Shown in pieces: positions 32,873 through 41,992 of a stretch of 64,000 nt of DNA. Source of the DNA: Vibrio neptunius (lineage in GTDB: Bacteria; Pseudomonadota; Gammaproteobacteria; Enterobacterales; Vibrionaceae); the NCBI RefSeq assembly GCF_000967495.1, contig NZ_JXXU01000047.1:62001-126000 (forward strand), given 5' to 3'. Within the stretch, counting starts at the first letter, position 1. Every line of letters begins with the position of its first letter. The notes beneath the pieces are model-generated. The model was not told the DNA's origin and ran no database searches. It saw nothing but the letters and a program-made list of their open reading frames with translations. The position numbers and the translations under genes were made by a program.

Positions 32873-34057
32873 ATGAAATCATTGATTGTAAAACTGTGGC
32901 GTACCATGACACGCCCAGCAGTGCACATCAGTCTCGGTGTGTTGACGATGGGCGGCTTTATCGCGGGTGTGGTCTTTTGGGGCGGTTTCAATACAGCCCT
33001 TGAAGCCACTAACACAGAAAAGTTCTGCATCAGCTGCCACACCATGCGTGATAATGTATACGTTGAACTTCAAGAAACCGTTCACTGGAAAAACCATTCT
33101 GGCGTACGTGCGACTTGTCCAGATTGTCATGTTCCTCACAACTGGACAGATAAGATCGCGCGCAAAATGCAGGCGTCCAAAGAAGTTTTCGCTCAGGTGT
33201 TTGGTAACTACGATGAACCTGGTGTATTTGAAGAGCGACGCATCGAACTCGCTAAGCACGAGTGGGATCGTTTCTCTGCCAACAAATCCTTAGAGTGTAA
33301 AAACTGCCACAATTATGCGTCAATGGACTTCGAACAAATGTCCCCAACAGCGCGCATCCAAATGAAGCAAGCCGCGGAAAAAGATCAGAGCTGTGTCGAT
33401 TGTCACAAAGGTATTGCGCACAAACTACCAGCCGGTATGGATAGTATTGGTGGAATTGTTGGTGAACTGGAGCAACTCACTTCAAGCACAGATTACTCGG
33501 TGGGTAATGCTTTAGTCAGTGTTCGTCATTTACCTGTCTACTTCGACCAAATGGGGGCGGAGGAAGCGGGTCTACTCAACCCAGCATCGACGGTTACTGT
33601 GCTTGAAGACAAAGGGGACATGATGAAAGTCGAGATTGATGGCTGGCGCAAAGCAAAAGGCTTTGGTCGAGTTATTCAGGAAGACTTCGGTATGAATATC
33701 GCGGTGGGTTCACTACTTAAAGAAGCGGCAACCAGTGATGATGTCGTTACAAAAGGCGAGAAAAAAGTCGATGAGCTAACGGGTCTCCCATGGGAGAAAG
33801 TGGCAGCAACAGTGTGGATGAAGAAAGAAGCAATGCTCAACGACGTCACTCCAATCTGGGAAAAAGCGAGCGAAGCGTATAAGACCAACTGTTCAGTTTG
33901 TCACACTCAGCCTGATGAAGCGCACTTCGATGCCAACACTTGGCCAGGGATGTTCAACGGTATGTTGGCGTTTGTTAACTTCGACACAGATAGCGAAGCC
34001 CTAGTATTGAAGTACCTACAGAAGCACTCTTCAGATTTTGCTGAAGGTCATCACTAA
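32873..34057 (+). CDS. torC: TorC, membrane-anchored pentaheme c-type cytochrome
   Basis: The 394-residue protein has an N-terminal membrane anchor (about 16-38) and four NapC/NirT-type heme sites: CISCH, CPDCH, CKNCH and CVDCH. A C-terminal domain adds a fifth, CSVCHTQPDEAH. It takes electrons from menaquinol in the inner membrane and hands them to periplasmic TorA. In E. coli, apo-TorC also represses the operon through TorS. It is part of torECA, with torA beginning 24 bases after its stop. Confidence 0.95.
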   Translation: MKSLIVKLWRTMTRPAVHISLGVLTMGGFIAGVVFWGGFNTALEATNTEKFCISCHTMRDNVYVELQETVHWKNHSGVRATCPDCHVPHNWTDKIARKMQASKEVFAQVFGNYDEPGVFEERRIELAKHEWDRFSANKSLECKNCHNYASMDFEQMSPTARIQMKQAAEKDQSCVDCHKGIAHKLPAGMDSIGGIVGELEQLTSSTDYSVGNALVSVRHLPVYFDQMGAEEAGLLNPASTVTVLEDKGDMMKVEIDGWRKAKGFGRVIQEDFGMNIAVGSLLKEAATSDDVVTKGEKKVDELTGLPWEKVAATVWMKKEAMLNDVTPIWEKASEAYKTNCSVCHTQPDEAHFDANTWPGMFNGMLAFVNFDTDSEALVLKYLQKHSSDFAEGHH

Positions 34058-34081
34058 TAAGCGTCGGATGGAGTAATTGAA

Positions 34082-36544
34082 ATGGCTATTACACGAAGAA
34101 GTTTTCTTAAAGGTGTAGCAACGACCAGTGCAGCGTCAGTAATCGGTCCAAGCTTATTGGCATCTGCTTCTGCAAGCGCAGCTGAAACGACAGGAACTTG
34201 GAAAGTCTCCGGTTCTCACTGGGGCGCATTCCGTGCCCATATCTACGCGGGTAAAGTTCAAGAGATCAAGCCGCTAGAAACCGATACCAACCCAACTGAT
34301 ATGATCAACGGTATCAAAGGTGTTATTTATAACCCGTCTCGTGTCCGCTACCCAATGGTGCGCCTAGATTGGTTGAAAAAGCACAAGTACAGTGCCGAAA
34401 CTCGCGGCGACAACCGTTTTATTCGTGTCACTTGGGATGAAGCTTTGGATTTGTTCTACCGTGAACTAGAGCGTGTTCAGAAAGACTATGGACCTTGGGC
34501 ATTGCACGCAGGCCAAACGGGTTGGCGTCAGACAGGTCAATTCCATAGCTGTACCAGTCACATGCAACGTGCAGTAGGTATGCATGGTAACTTTATTACT
34601 AAAGTGGGCGACTATTCAACAGGTGCAGGACAAACGATTCTGCCTTACGTTTTGGGCTCGACGGAAGTTTACGCACAAGGTACATCGTGGTCTGAGATTC
34701 TGAAAAACTCAGACAACATCATCTTATGGGCTAATGACCCAGTAAAGAACCTGCAAGTAGGTTGGAACTGTGAAACTCACCAGTCGTTCCCTTATTTAGA
34801 GCAACTGAAAGAGAAAGTGGCTAAAGGCGAGATAAACGTACTTTCTGTCGACCCTGTGAAGAACAAAACTCAGCGCTTCCTGCAAAATGAGCATTTGTAT
34901 ATCAACCCAATGACTGACGTTGCGTTTATGTTGGCGGTCGCTCATGTGTTGTATAACGAAAAGCTTCATGATCAGAAATTCATTGATACCTACTGCCTTG
35001 GTTTCGATGAGTTTGTTAAGTACGTTCAAGGTGAAACAAAAGACAAACTTGAAAAAACACCGGAGTGGGCGGCTGAAATCTGTGGTGTAAAAGCCGATAA
35101 GATCCGTGAATTCGCTCGTATGCTGGTTAATGGTCGCACACAAATCTTGATGGGTTGGTGTATCCAACGTCAGGAACACGGTGAACAACCATACTGGGCA
35201 GCAGCGGTCGTTGCAGCAATGGTTGGTCAAATTGGTCTTCCGGGTGGCGGTATTTCATATGGTCACCACTATTCTGGTATCGGCGTACCTTCAACTGGCT
35301 TCGCTGCACCGGGTGGTTTTCCACGCAACCTCGACCAAGGAATGAAGCCAAAATGGGACAATAATGACTACAACGGTTATAGCAAAACCATTCCTGTTGC
35401 TCGTTGGATTGACTGTCTGTTAGAACCGGGTAAAGAAATTCGTTATAACGGCAGTAAAGTGAAGTTACCCGGGTATAAAATGATGGTGATTTCAGGTAAT
35501 AACCCATGGCATCACCACCAAGATCGTAACCGTATGAAGAAAGCCTTCAAGCAGCTTCAGACTGTAGTGACGGTAGAATTCGCTTGGACGGCAACGTGTC
35601 GATTCTCTGATATTGTACTACCAGCTTGTACCCAGTTTGAACGTAATGACATCGACGTCTACGGCTCATATTCTGGTAAAGGTTTGATTGCGATGCATCG
35701 CCTAGTGGACCCATTGTTCCAGTCTAAGACGGACTTCGATATCTTTACCGAGCTAAGCCGCCGATTTGGTCGCCACAACGAGTACACACGTGGTATGGAT
35801 GAAATGCAGTGGGTTCGCTCATTGTATGATGACTGTCGTGCGGCGAATAAAGGTAAGTTCGACATGCCATCGTTCGATGATTTCTGGGAACAGAGTGTTC
35901 TAGATTTCGGTGAAGGTAAACCTTGGGTTCGCCACGCTGACTTCCGAGAAGACCCCGAAATCAACGCGCTGGGTACGCCTTCTGGCTTTATTGAAATTAC
36001 GTCTCGTAAGATTGGTCGTTACGGCTATGAACACTGTCAAGAACACCCGATGTGGTTTGAAAAGACAGAACGTTCACATGGTGGACCGGGTTCAGACAAG
36101 TTCCCATTCTGGTTGCAATCGTGTCACCCTGACAAACGCCTGCACTCGCAGATGTGCGAGTCGGAAGAGTTCCGTGCAACCTATGCGGTGCAAGGTCGTG
36201 AACCGGTTTACATCAACCCTCAGGATGCGAAAGAGAAAGGCATCAAAGATGGTGACTTAGTTCGCGTGTTCAACGACCGCGGTCAATTACTTGCAGGGGC
36301 CGTTATTACGGATAGCTATGCTCGTGGCGTTATTCGTATCGAAGAGGGTGCTTGGTATGGTCCTCTGAACGAAAAAGAAGGGGCGATTTGTACCTACGGC
36401 GATCCGAATACCTTAACAATGGATATCGGTTCTTCAGAGCTCGCCCAGGCGACCTCTGCGAATACCTGTATCGTTAATTTTGAGAAGTTCACTGGCAAGG
36501 TTCCCCCTGTGACCTCATTTGGTGGTCCCATCGAGGTCGCGTAA
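34082..36544 (+). CDS. torA: TorA, periplasmic TMAO reductase (molybdoenzyme)
   Basis: The 820-residue protein opens with a Tat signal (ITRRSFLKG, cut near residue 35). It then follows the bis-MGD DMSO/TMAO reductase family: TGWRQTGQFHSC, KVGDYSTGAGQ with the expected Mo-ligand S179, ISGNNPWHHHQDRNRMKKAF, and QSCHPDKRLHSQMCES. It reduces trimethylamine N-oxide to trimethylamine in anaerobic respiration. TorD (1742-2389) should be its chaperone and TorR its activator, both encoded about 30 kb away. A strong terminator follows. Confidence 0.95.
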   Translation: MAITRRSFLKGVATTSAASVIGPSLLASASASAAETTGTWKVSGSHWGAFRAHIYAGKVQEIKPLETDTNPTDMINGIKGVIYNPSRVRYPMVRLDWLKKHKYSAETRGDNRFIRVTWDEALDLFYRELERVQKDYGPWALHAGQTGWRQTGQFHSCTSHMQRAVGMHGNFITKVGDYSTGAGQTILPYVLGSTEVYAQGTSWSEILKNSDNIILWANDPVKNLQVGWNCETHQSFPYLEQLKEKVAKGEINVLSVDPVKNKTQRFLQNEHLYINPMTDVAFMLAVAHVLYNEKLHDQKFIDTYCLGFDEFVKYVQGETKDKLEKTPEWAAEICGVKADKIREFARMLVNGRTQILMGWCIQRQEHGEQPYWAAAVVAAMVGQIGLPGGGISYGHHYSGIGVPSTGFAAPGGFPRNLDQGMKPKWDNNDYNGYSKTIPVARWIDCLLEPGKEIRYNGSKVKLPGYKMMVISGNNPWHHHQDRNRMKKAFKQLQTVVTVEFAWTATCRFSDIVLPACTQFERNDIDVYGSYSGKGLIAMHRLVDPLFQSKTDFDIFTELSRRFGRHNEYTRGMDEMQWVRSLYDDCRAANKGKFDMPSFDDFWEQSVLDFGEGKPWVRHADFREDPEINALGTPSGFIEITSRKIGRYGYEHCQEHPMWFEKTERSHGGPGSDKFPFWLQSCHPDKRLHSQMCESEEFRATYAVQGREPVYINPQDAKEKGIKDGDLVRVFNDRGQLLAGAVITDSYARGVIRIEEGAWYGPLNEKEGAICTYGDPNTLTMDIGSSELAQATSANTCIVNFEKFTGKVPPVTSFGGPIEVA

Positions 36545-36555
36545 ACAACGACAGT

Positions 36556-36585
36556 AAAAAAACCAGCCTTCGGGCTGGTTTTTTT
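36556..36585. terminator. Bidirectional terminator between torA and selO
   Basis: AAAAACCAGCC/GGCTGGTTTTT closes on a TTCG tetraloop with flanking A- and T-runs, 11 bases past the torA stop. It can also end the convergent selO transcript. Confidence 0.93.
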
Positions 36586-36626
36586 AGTCTTTAGTGGTTT
36601 GAGTAACTCAAGGGGTGAAGTGGTCG

Positions 36627-38330
36627 CTAAGAAGAGCAGCTGTAATGAGAAACACCGCCTGCAGAGAAATACTCCAATGGTCTGAGTCTGTAGTATTTCT
36701 CCTCGACCTCTATGGATTGCTCGCCATATGGATCCGCTAAAATCGTTTGCAACTCATGGATCAAGCCAAAATCTCCGAGTCTAGCTTGTTCATAGGCCGG
36801 GACAACAAGCCACTCGCGCCAAGTGTATTTGGGATTGACTTGCCTCATCTCACGACGAATAACCTCGATACCTTTTGCAACATTCAATGACTCACGCCAT
36901 GAGGTTAACCACTGATGCCACTCGTTTGCCAATGATTCATCAGGCTCTGCGTAAAAGCTTTTGGCAATGCCAGAGACGTCCTCTGGAATGTTGCAGAGCT
37001 CGCGGAAGAACATGGTGTAATCGACATGGGTCTTCATCATCAAAGTGAGTAGCGAATTAAACAGCGGAGCGTCAAAGGTATCGAGCCCCAATTTGTCCGC
37101 CCACATCTGAGTAACTTTTTCTTGCATAAGAGAAGAGAAACCATCGCGAATCTCATCCAATTGCTTGATGAGCTCCGGCGAAGACTGCAGAAGAAGTTCT
37201 AACGCGGAGCAGAAAGAGTCAAAGTTCTTTTCGGCCGCCAATGGTTGGTTAAAGAAAGCAAAATGGCGGCCACCACCTGTCCAAGGTTGAAAATAAGGTT
37301 CAAAGCGTTCACAAAAGCCGAAAGGACCATAATCTAAGGTGAATCCGCCTACTGCACAGTTGTCACTGTTAAAGTTGCCCTGACAGTAACCGACACGTAG
37401 CCAGTGAGTCACTAATGTAGTGAGCCGTTCGCGAAACTCGATGGCTAACCGGAGTGCTTTGTCAGTTAAAGGAAGATGAGCTTCGATAGTATCGCCATAC
37501 TCTCGATCAATCATGTGTAAAGCCATCATCTCCAGCTCAGCGATAGCATTAGGATGCTCCTGACTACGTGCACGGCGTCCAAATAGTTCGAGTTGACCGA
37601 CACGTAAGAAAGACGGTGCGACGCGAGTTGAGATCGCGACAGGGTTAGAGACCATGATATCCGGATCCTGAGAGCGAGAGCCTTCACGATACCATGGACG
37701 ATCAACCGTTTCAGATTGTGATACAAACAAGCTCAATGATCGTGATGAAGCAATACCAAGTGCATGCATGTGTTCTTGAGCAAGGAACTCGCGGACGCTT
37801 GAACGCAAAACCGCTCTGCCATCGGCACCGCGGCAGTATGGCGTTGGGCCTCCGCCTTTTAACTGCATTTCCCAACGCTGGTGGTTGAGCACGCCTTCAA
37901 AGACAGAGATAGCACGTCCATCACCGTAGCCATTGCCTGTTCTAAATGGGCACTGATCTGTATATTCGTTACCAAAGATAGACAACGCGTAACCTGTCGC
38001 CCAGCCCGTGCTGCGCATGGGAGTGGGTACCTGGCTCACATCGCCAGAAAATAGCTGTTTAAACTCTTCGGTCAGTGCAAGGTCGTCATGTAACCCCAAT
38101 TGTTTAAAAAAACGGTGACTATGGCTGACATAAATCGGGTCAGAAATGGGCGTCGGTTTTACTGGTACAAAATGGCCTGAAAACACCTGCCTTGGGAGGT
38201 GGTCTTCACCATCATTCGTCGCATCTGGGTCGCAAATCAGCGTGTCGAGCAAAGAATAGTCACAGGCCTGAGCAAGCTGGGTCAAGTTATCAATCTCTAC
38301 TGGGCCTTTCATCCCTTTTTGTTTAGTCAT
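36627..38330 (-). CDS. selO: SelO (YdiU), protein adenylyltransferase pseudokinase
   Basis: ATG at 38330 follows AGGAATG and gives 567 residues. The frame opens further to a TTG at 38369, which is a poorer start. Family marks are STGWATGYALSIFGNEY, WEMQLKGGGPTPYCRGADGR (ATP-site lysine), RSSVREFLAQEHMHALGI, FNSDNCAVGGFTLDYGPFGF (metal and catalytic residues) and the C-terminal CSS. SelO binds ATP in flipped orientation and adenylylates proteins in redox stress. The terminal Cys, selenocysteine in animals, is thought to regulate it by a disulfide. It is a single gene, convergent with torA. Confidence 0.93.
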   Translation of the reverse strand: MTKQKGMKGPVEIDNLTQLAQACDYSLLDTLICDPDATNDGEDHLPRQVFSGHFVPVKPTPISDPIYVSHSHRFFKQLGLHDDLALTEEFKQLFSGDVSQVPTPMRSTGWATGYALSIFGNEYTDQCPFRTGNGYGDGRAISVFEGVLNHQRWEMQLKGGGPTPYCRGADGRAVLRSSVREFLAQEHMHALGIASSRSLSLFVSQSETVDRPWYREGSRSQDPDIMVSNPVAISTRVAPSFLRVGQLELFGRRARSQEHPNAIAELEMMALHMIDREYGDTIEAHLPLTDKALRLAIEFRERLTTLVTHWLRVGYCQGNFNSDNCAVGGFTLDYGPFGFCERFEPYFQPWTGGGRHFAFFNQPLAAEKNFDSFCSALELLLQSSPELIKQLDEIRDGFSSLMQEKVTQMWADKLGLDTFDAPLFNSLLTLMMKTHVDYTMFFRELCNIPEDVSGIAKSFYAEPDESLANEWHQWLTSWRESLNVAKGIEVIRREMRQVNPKYTWREWLVVPAYEQARLGDFGLIHELQTILADPYGEQSIEVEEKYYRLRPLEYFSAGGVSHYSCSS

Positions 38331-38447
38331 TTTTTTATCATTCCTGACGGCAGTAGTTTCTATCAGCAATCTTACGTTGGTAATGAAGAAAAGACATCAA
38401 TAGAGAGCGGTTAAAGTTTGATTGGCGAGTTAATTGGCTGGCCGTTT

Positions 38448-38657
38448 TCAAATGAAGCTCTCATATAAGTTGGATGAAAGTAGGAGAGGCTCGCAATAGT
38501 CCATGGTCTTTTCGCCCTCTGAAGTTAGACGCTGTATTGTTGTCAGACCAAGCTTAATCTGATCATTTAATACTATTTCATTCGTTGTTGCTTTTAGAAG
38601 ATCTACCTCTGATTTAATCCTGATTCTGCTTTGTACAAGCAGGCATTCAAACGCCAT
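38448..38657 (-). CDS. Possible small protein of 69 residues, unknown
   Basis: The frame has protein-like composition, with alternating charged and hydrophobic residues: RIKSEVDLLKATTNEIVLND and TTIQRLTSEGEKTMDYCEPL. The LTSEG segment faintly resembles LTDEG in the small protein at 29434-29667, which hints at a winged-helix-like tail. No convincing ribosome site precedes the ATG at 38657. It may be a real small gene or a remnant. Confidence 0.35.
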   Translation of the reverse strand: MAFECLLVQSRIRIKSEVDLLKATTNEIVLNDQIKLGLTTIQRLTSEGEKTMDYCEPLLLSSNLYESFI

Positions 38658-38799
38658 TTCATATAATTATTCTAAATGGGACACAAGCAATTCGTGATCC
38701 AGGCCAATAATACCTAAGTTAGTGATTGGACAATAAAAAAACCTAGTGCTCTAATTTGAACAAGGGCAAAGCAAATTTCATCGATCTGGGGAGTTCTTT

Positions 38800-40548
38800 A
38801 TGTCGTTTTCAGTCAGGCTGGAAAATGGTCGTACTCTGAGGGTTAGAGACATCAATTTGCATGCCGATATCCATCACAATGAGATCACGTTCAGCTATCA
38901 AGGTTTGAACAATGATCGTATCCGTGGTCGCTATGTTCTGGCAATTACTGAATTTGCTTTCGAAGAAAGTGCCGTTCTATTAGGAGATGGCTTTCAGATG
39001 CTTGCCCAAACGACAGGCACAGTCGATAACCCTATCGACATTGGTCGTTGCCCAGACAACTCTGCAAGTTATCGCATTTATTCTTCGACAGGCTCAAAGC
39101 GGTATTATAACTATCTAGTAGTTGAGGATGCCTTGGGCTACACCTTATTTGGTTTTACCTCTTGCCATCGTTTTGCAGGCTATTTCGAAGTAGTAGATCT
39201 GGAAAACCATAATTGGTTGAAGATCTGCATCGATGGTGAAGACACCTATCCACTAGAGTGGGCCTCTAATCAGCTTGAATCTGTTGTGGTACTGCAGGGG
39301 GAAAACCTATCAAACCTCTTTTCTGAATATGCCCAATTGATTTCGCATCATCATCCACCAAGAGCTGGCGTAAATAAAACGGCGCCAATTGGCTGGTGTT
39401 CTTGGTACGCTTACTATGCTGAGGTCACGCAAAGTCATGTCCTCGACAATATTAAGCACATGAAGGGTGAGCTGGAGTCGCTCGACTATGTGTTGTTGGA
39501 TGATGGCTATCAAGCTTTCATGGGAGACTGGTTGACGCCTTCAGACAAATTCCCTTCCGGTGTGAAAGCACTGATCAAAGAAATCACCCTTCAAGGTAAA
39601 AAGCCGGCGATATGGCTAGCCCCCTTCATTGCTCAGCCAGAATCGGACCTGTTTAAGCAGCATCAAGACTGGTTCGTGACTCACGAAGATGGATCGTTAC
39701 TCAAGGCCGAAGACGTCACTTATGCAGGCTGGCGTTGTACACCGTGGTACATTTTAGATACGTCAAACGTCGATGTTCAGGAGCATCTGACAAACGTCGT
39801 CAGAACAATGCGTGAAGAATGGGGCATTGAGCTATTTAAGCTCGATGCCAATTACTGGGGGACACTAAAAGGACGTCGAGCTCAAAGTGGTATCACCGGG
39901 GTAGAAGCGTATCGACTCGGTATGGAAGCAATTGCTGAAGGAGCTGGTGAAGCCTTAATTCTCGGTTGCAATGCGCCAATGTGGCCATCGCTAGGACTTG
40001 TTGATGCCATGCGAGTGTCAGACGATGTGGAGCGAGACGAGCGACGCTTTGAGCAGATCGCAAAAGAAAGCTTTTATCGCAGTTGGCAGCATCGAAGGCT
40101 GTGGATGGTTGACCCGGATTGTGCCACATTAGTCTCATTACCCAATCAGGCGACAGAGCGACGTTACTACGAATTTCATCGTGATGTGTTACTGGCCATA
40201 GGAGGAATGTTGTTATCTGGAGACCCGCTGCCAGAGATGACCCCCTTTGCACAGCGTACCCTTTCGCGCTTGTTTGTCCGTCATAAACATAACCAAGATG
40301 CCGCTCAATTCACGTCACTCAGTCTGCATCATGCTTACTTGCCCATGACGGAACAAAACGAATTACATTGCTTATTTAACTTTCACCAACCAGCACGAGA
40401 AGTCACTCTGACGTCGCACTGTCCAGTGTATTGGTATGATTACTGGAGCGGTGACAAGCTCAGTCATGAGCGTACAACGGTGATCGAAGTCACTTTGGAC
40501 GCCGGCTTGTCAAGCCGAGCGGTAGTGACCGCGTTGAAACCTCGCTAA
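38800..40548 (+). CDS. Alpha-galactosidase, glycoside hydrolase family 36
   Basis: The 582-residue protein has an N-terminal beta-rich domain (about 1-190), then the GH36 barrel. Barrel marks are PIGWCSWYAYY, YVLLDDGYQAFMGDW, PAIWLAPFIAQ, FKLDANYWG with nucleophile D349, and RVSDDVERDER with the acid/base Asp (408 or 409). It hydrolyses alpha-1,6-galactosides such as melibiose or raffinose. No signal peptide is visible, so it is cytosolic. No sugar transporter or regulator gene is adjacent, so the natural substrate and its uptake are unknown. GGGGAG precedes the ATG. Confidence 0.88.
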   Translation: MSFSVRLENGRTLRVRDINLHADIHHNEITFSYQGLNNDRIRGRYVLAITEFAFEESAVLLGDGFQMLAQTTGTVDNPIDIGRCPDNSASYRIYSSTGSKRYYNYLVVEDALGYTLFGFTSCHRFAGYFEVVDLENHNWLKICIDGEDTYPLEWASNQLESVVVLQGENLSNLFSEYAQLISHHHPPRAGVNKTAPIGWCSWYAYYAEVTQSHVLDNIKHMKGELESLDYVLLDDGYQAFMGDWLTPSDKFPSGVKALIKEITLQGKKPAIWLAPFIAQPESDLFKQHQDWFVTHEDGSLLKAEDVTYAGWRCTPWYILDTSNVDVQEHLTNVVRTMREEWGIELFKLDANYWGTLKGRRAQSGITGVEAYRLGMEAIAEGAGEALILGCNAPMWPSLGLVDAMRVSDDVERDERRFEQIAKESFYRSWQHRRLWMVDPDCATLVSLPNQATERRYYEFHRDVLLAIGGMLLSGDPLPEMTPFAQRTLSRLFVRHKHNQDAAQFTSLSLHHAYLPMTEQNELHCLFNFHQPAREVTLTSHCPVYWYDYWSGDKLSHERTTVIEVTLDAGLSSRAVVTALKPR

Positions 40549-40605
40549 AGGCTTTGGGGTAAGCTAAGATACGCGCTATCTCAACGAATAGGTTTCTGAA
40601 GCACT

Positions 40606-41127
40606 ATGTCAATCATCTTGGGTATTGACCCAGGCTCCCGCATCACTGGGTATGGCGTGATCCGTCAGACCGGACGCCACCTTCACTATTTGGGCAGTGG
40701 CTGTATTCGAACATCAGAAAAAGAACTACCCGGTCGCCTGAAGCAAATCTACGCTGGTGTAACCGAAATCATTACTCAGTTTCAACCGGATGTGTTTGCC
40801 ATTGAGCAAGTGTTTATGGCGCGCAATGCAGACTCAGCCCTAAAACTTGGTCAAGCTCGCGGCAGCGCAATTGTCGCCGCGGTCAATGCTGATCTCCCTG
40901 TATACGAATACGCAGCTCGATTAATCAAACAGGCGGTGGTTGGCACTGGTGGGGCAGATAAAGAGCAGGTCCAGCATATGGTGCAGTCAATGCTCAAACT
41001 CCCTGCCAAGCCACAGGCGGACGCGGCTGATGCCCTAGGTGTGGCAATCTGTCATGCAAACACTAATAAAACGTTAGTGGCGCTCGCTGGCAAAGCAACC
41101 AGCGCAAGGCGAGGGCGTTATCGCTGA
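40606..41127 (+). CDS. ruvC: RuvC, Holliday junction resolvase
   Basis: The 173-residue nuclease has the four catalytic acidic residues at their usual places: D8 in GIDPGS, E67 in FAIEQVF, D139 and D142 in QADAADALG. It cuts Holliday junctions in the RuvABC complex to finish homologous recombination and repair. It is followed by a 227-base gap with hairpins before ruvA, so it may be partly transcribed on its own. No LexA box was recognised upstream. Confidence 0.96.
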   Translation: MSIILGIDPGSRITGYGVIRQTGRHLHYLGSGCIRTSEKELPGRLKQIYAGVTEIITQFQPDVFAIEQVFMARNADSALKLGQARGSAIVAAVNADLPVYEYAARLIKQAVVGTGGADKEQVQHMVQSMLKLPAKPQADAADALGVAICHANTNKTLVALAGKATSARRGRYR

Positions 41128-41186
41128 TTGCAGGAGCAAAGTAATAAAGAGGCTCATTCGCACGTCGGTCGCGGAACAGCCCCACT

Positions 41187-41208
41187 ACTGGCAGTGAATA
41201 TTGCCAGT
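41187..41208. repeat. Hairpin 1 in the ruvC-ruvA gap
   Basis: ACTGGCA/TGCCAGT forms a perfect 7-bp stem with an 8-base loop, 60 bases past the ruvC stop. It has no T-run, so its role is unclear. Confidence 0.45.
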
Positions 41209-41285
41209 TAAACGGACAGGTCGAAACAGTACCTACTCTCACATTTCAGCCTGCTCTGATGGTCTCAAAAATCTAGTCACACATT

Positions 41286-41317
41286 ATAAAGAACTGGATG
41301 TCTATCCAGTTCTTTAT
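41286..41317. repeat. Hairpin 2 in the ruvC-ruvA gap (perfect 14-bp stem)
   Basis: ATAAAGAACTGGAT and ATCCAGTTCTTTAT pair perfectly around a 4-base loop, and weaker pairing extends outward. The T-content after it (CTTTATTATCC) is modest. It ends 38 bases before the ruvA start and could terminate ruvC, protect a processed end, or control ruvA. Confidence 0.6.
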
Positions 41318-41354
41318 TATCCTGTCGCAAATTCATTTCCAAAGAGTATTGAGT

Positions 41355-41972
41355 GTGATTGGACGTTTGCGTGGCATTCTGCTTGAAAAGCAACCCCCAG
41401 AATTGTTGATTGAAGTAAATGGTATTGGCTATGAAGTTCAGATGCCGATGAGCTGTTTTTACGAATTGCCTAATATTGGTGAAGAAGCAATCATCTACAC
41501 GCATTTTGTTGTTCGCGAAGATGCTCAGTTGCTGTATGGCTTCAATACCGTTAAAGAACGCGCCCTGTTTCGCGAAGTGATTAAAGCCAACGGTGTCGGC
41601 CCGAAACTGGGTCTAGGTATATTATCAGGTATGACAGCCAGTCAGTTTGTTTCTTGTGTCGAACGTGAAGACATTTCTACACTGGTCAAATTGCCAGGCG
41701 TAGGCAAGAAAACCGCAGAGCGTCTAGTCGTTGAGATGAAAGACCGTCTTAAAGGTTGGGGAGCGGGTGATTTGTTCACACCACATACCGATGCGGCGCC
41801 CGTCGATTCAGCGCCTCAGGCAAATCAAGCGAACGCCGAAGAAGAAGCAATCAGCGCATTACTTGCACTTGGCTATAAACCGACGCAAGCTTCTAAAGTA
41901 GTGTCTCAGGTCAAAACCGCGGATATGAGCAGCGAAGAGCTGATCCGCGAAGCACTGAAGTCCATGGTTTAA
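41355..41972 (+). CDS. ruvA: RuvA, Holliday junction recognition subunit
   Basis: The start is GTG at 41355, because family members begin (M/V)IGRLRG; this gives 205 residues (E. coli 203). The frame is open a further 57 bases upstream but lies in a hairpin region. The OB-fold domain (1-64), helix-hairpin-helix motifs (NGVGPKLGLGIL and LPGVGKKTAERLVVEM), an acidic linker and the RuvB-binding domain III (about 155-205) are all present. RuvA tetramers hold the four-way junction while RuvB drives migration. Confidence 0.95.
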   Translation: MIGRLRGILLEKQPPELLIEVNGIGYEVQMPMSCFYELPNIGEEAIIYTHFVVREDAQLLYGFNTVKERALFREVIKANGVGPKLGLGILSGMTASQFVSCVEREDISTLVKLPGVGKKTAERLVVEMKDRLKGWGAGDLFTPHTDAAPVDSAPQANQANAEEEAISALLALGYKPTQASKVVSQVKTADMSSEELIREALKSMV

Positions 41973-41992
41973 GTGACGACTAGGAACGGTAA

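Noticed and set aside
41201..41386. 61-codon frame spanning the ruvC-ruvA gap
   Set aside because: It runs through the 14-bp hairpin and into ruvA in another frame, with no ribosome site.
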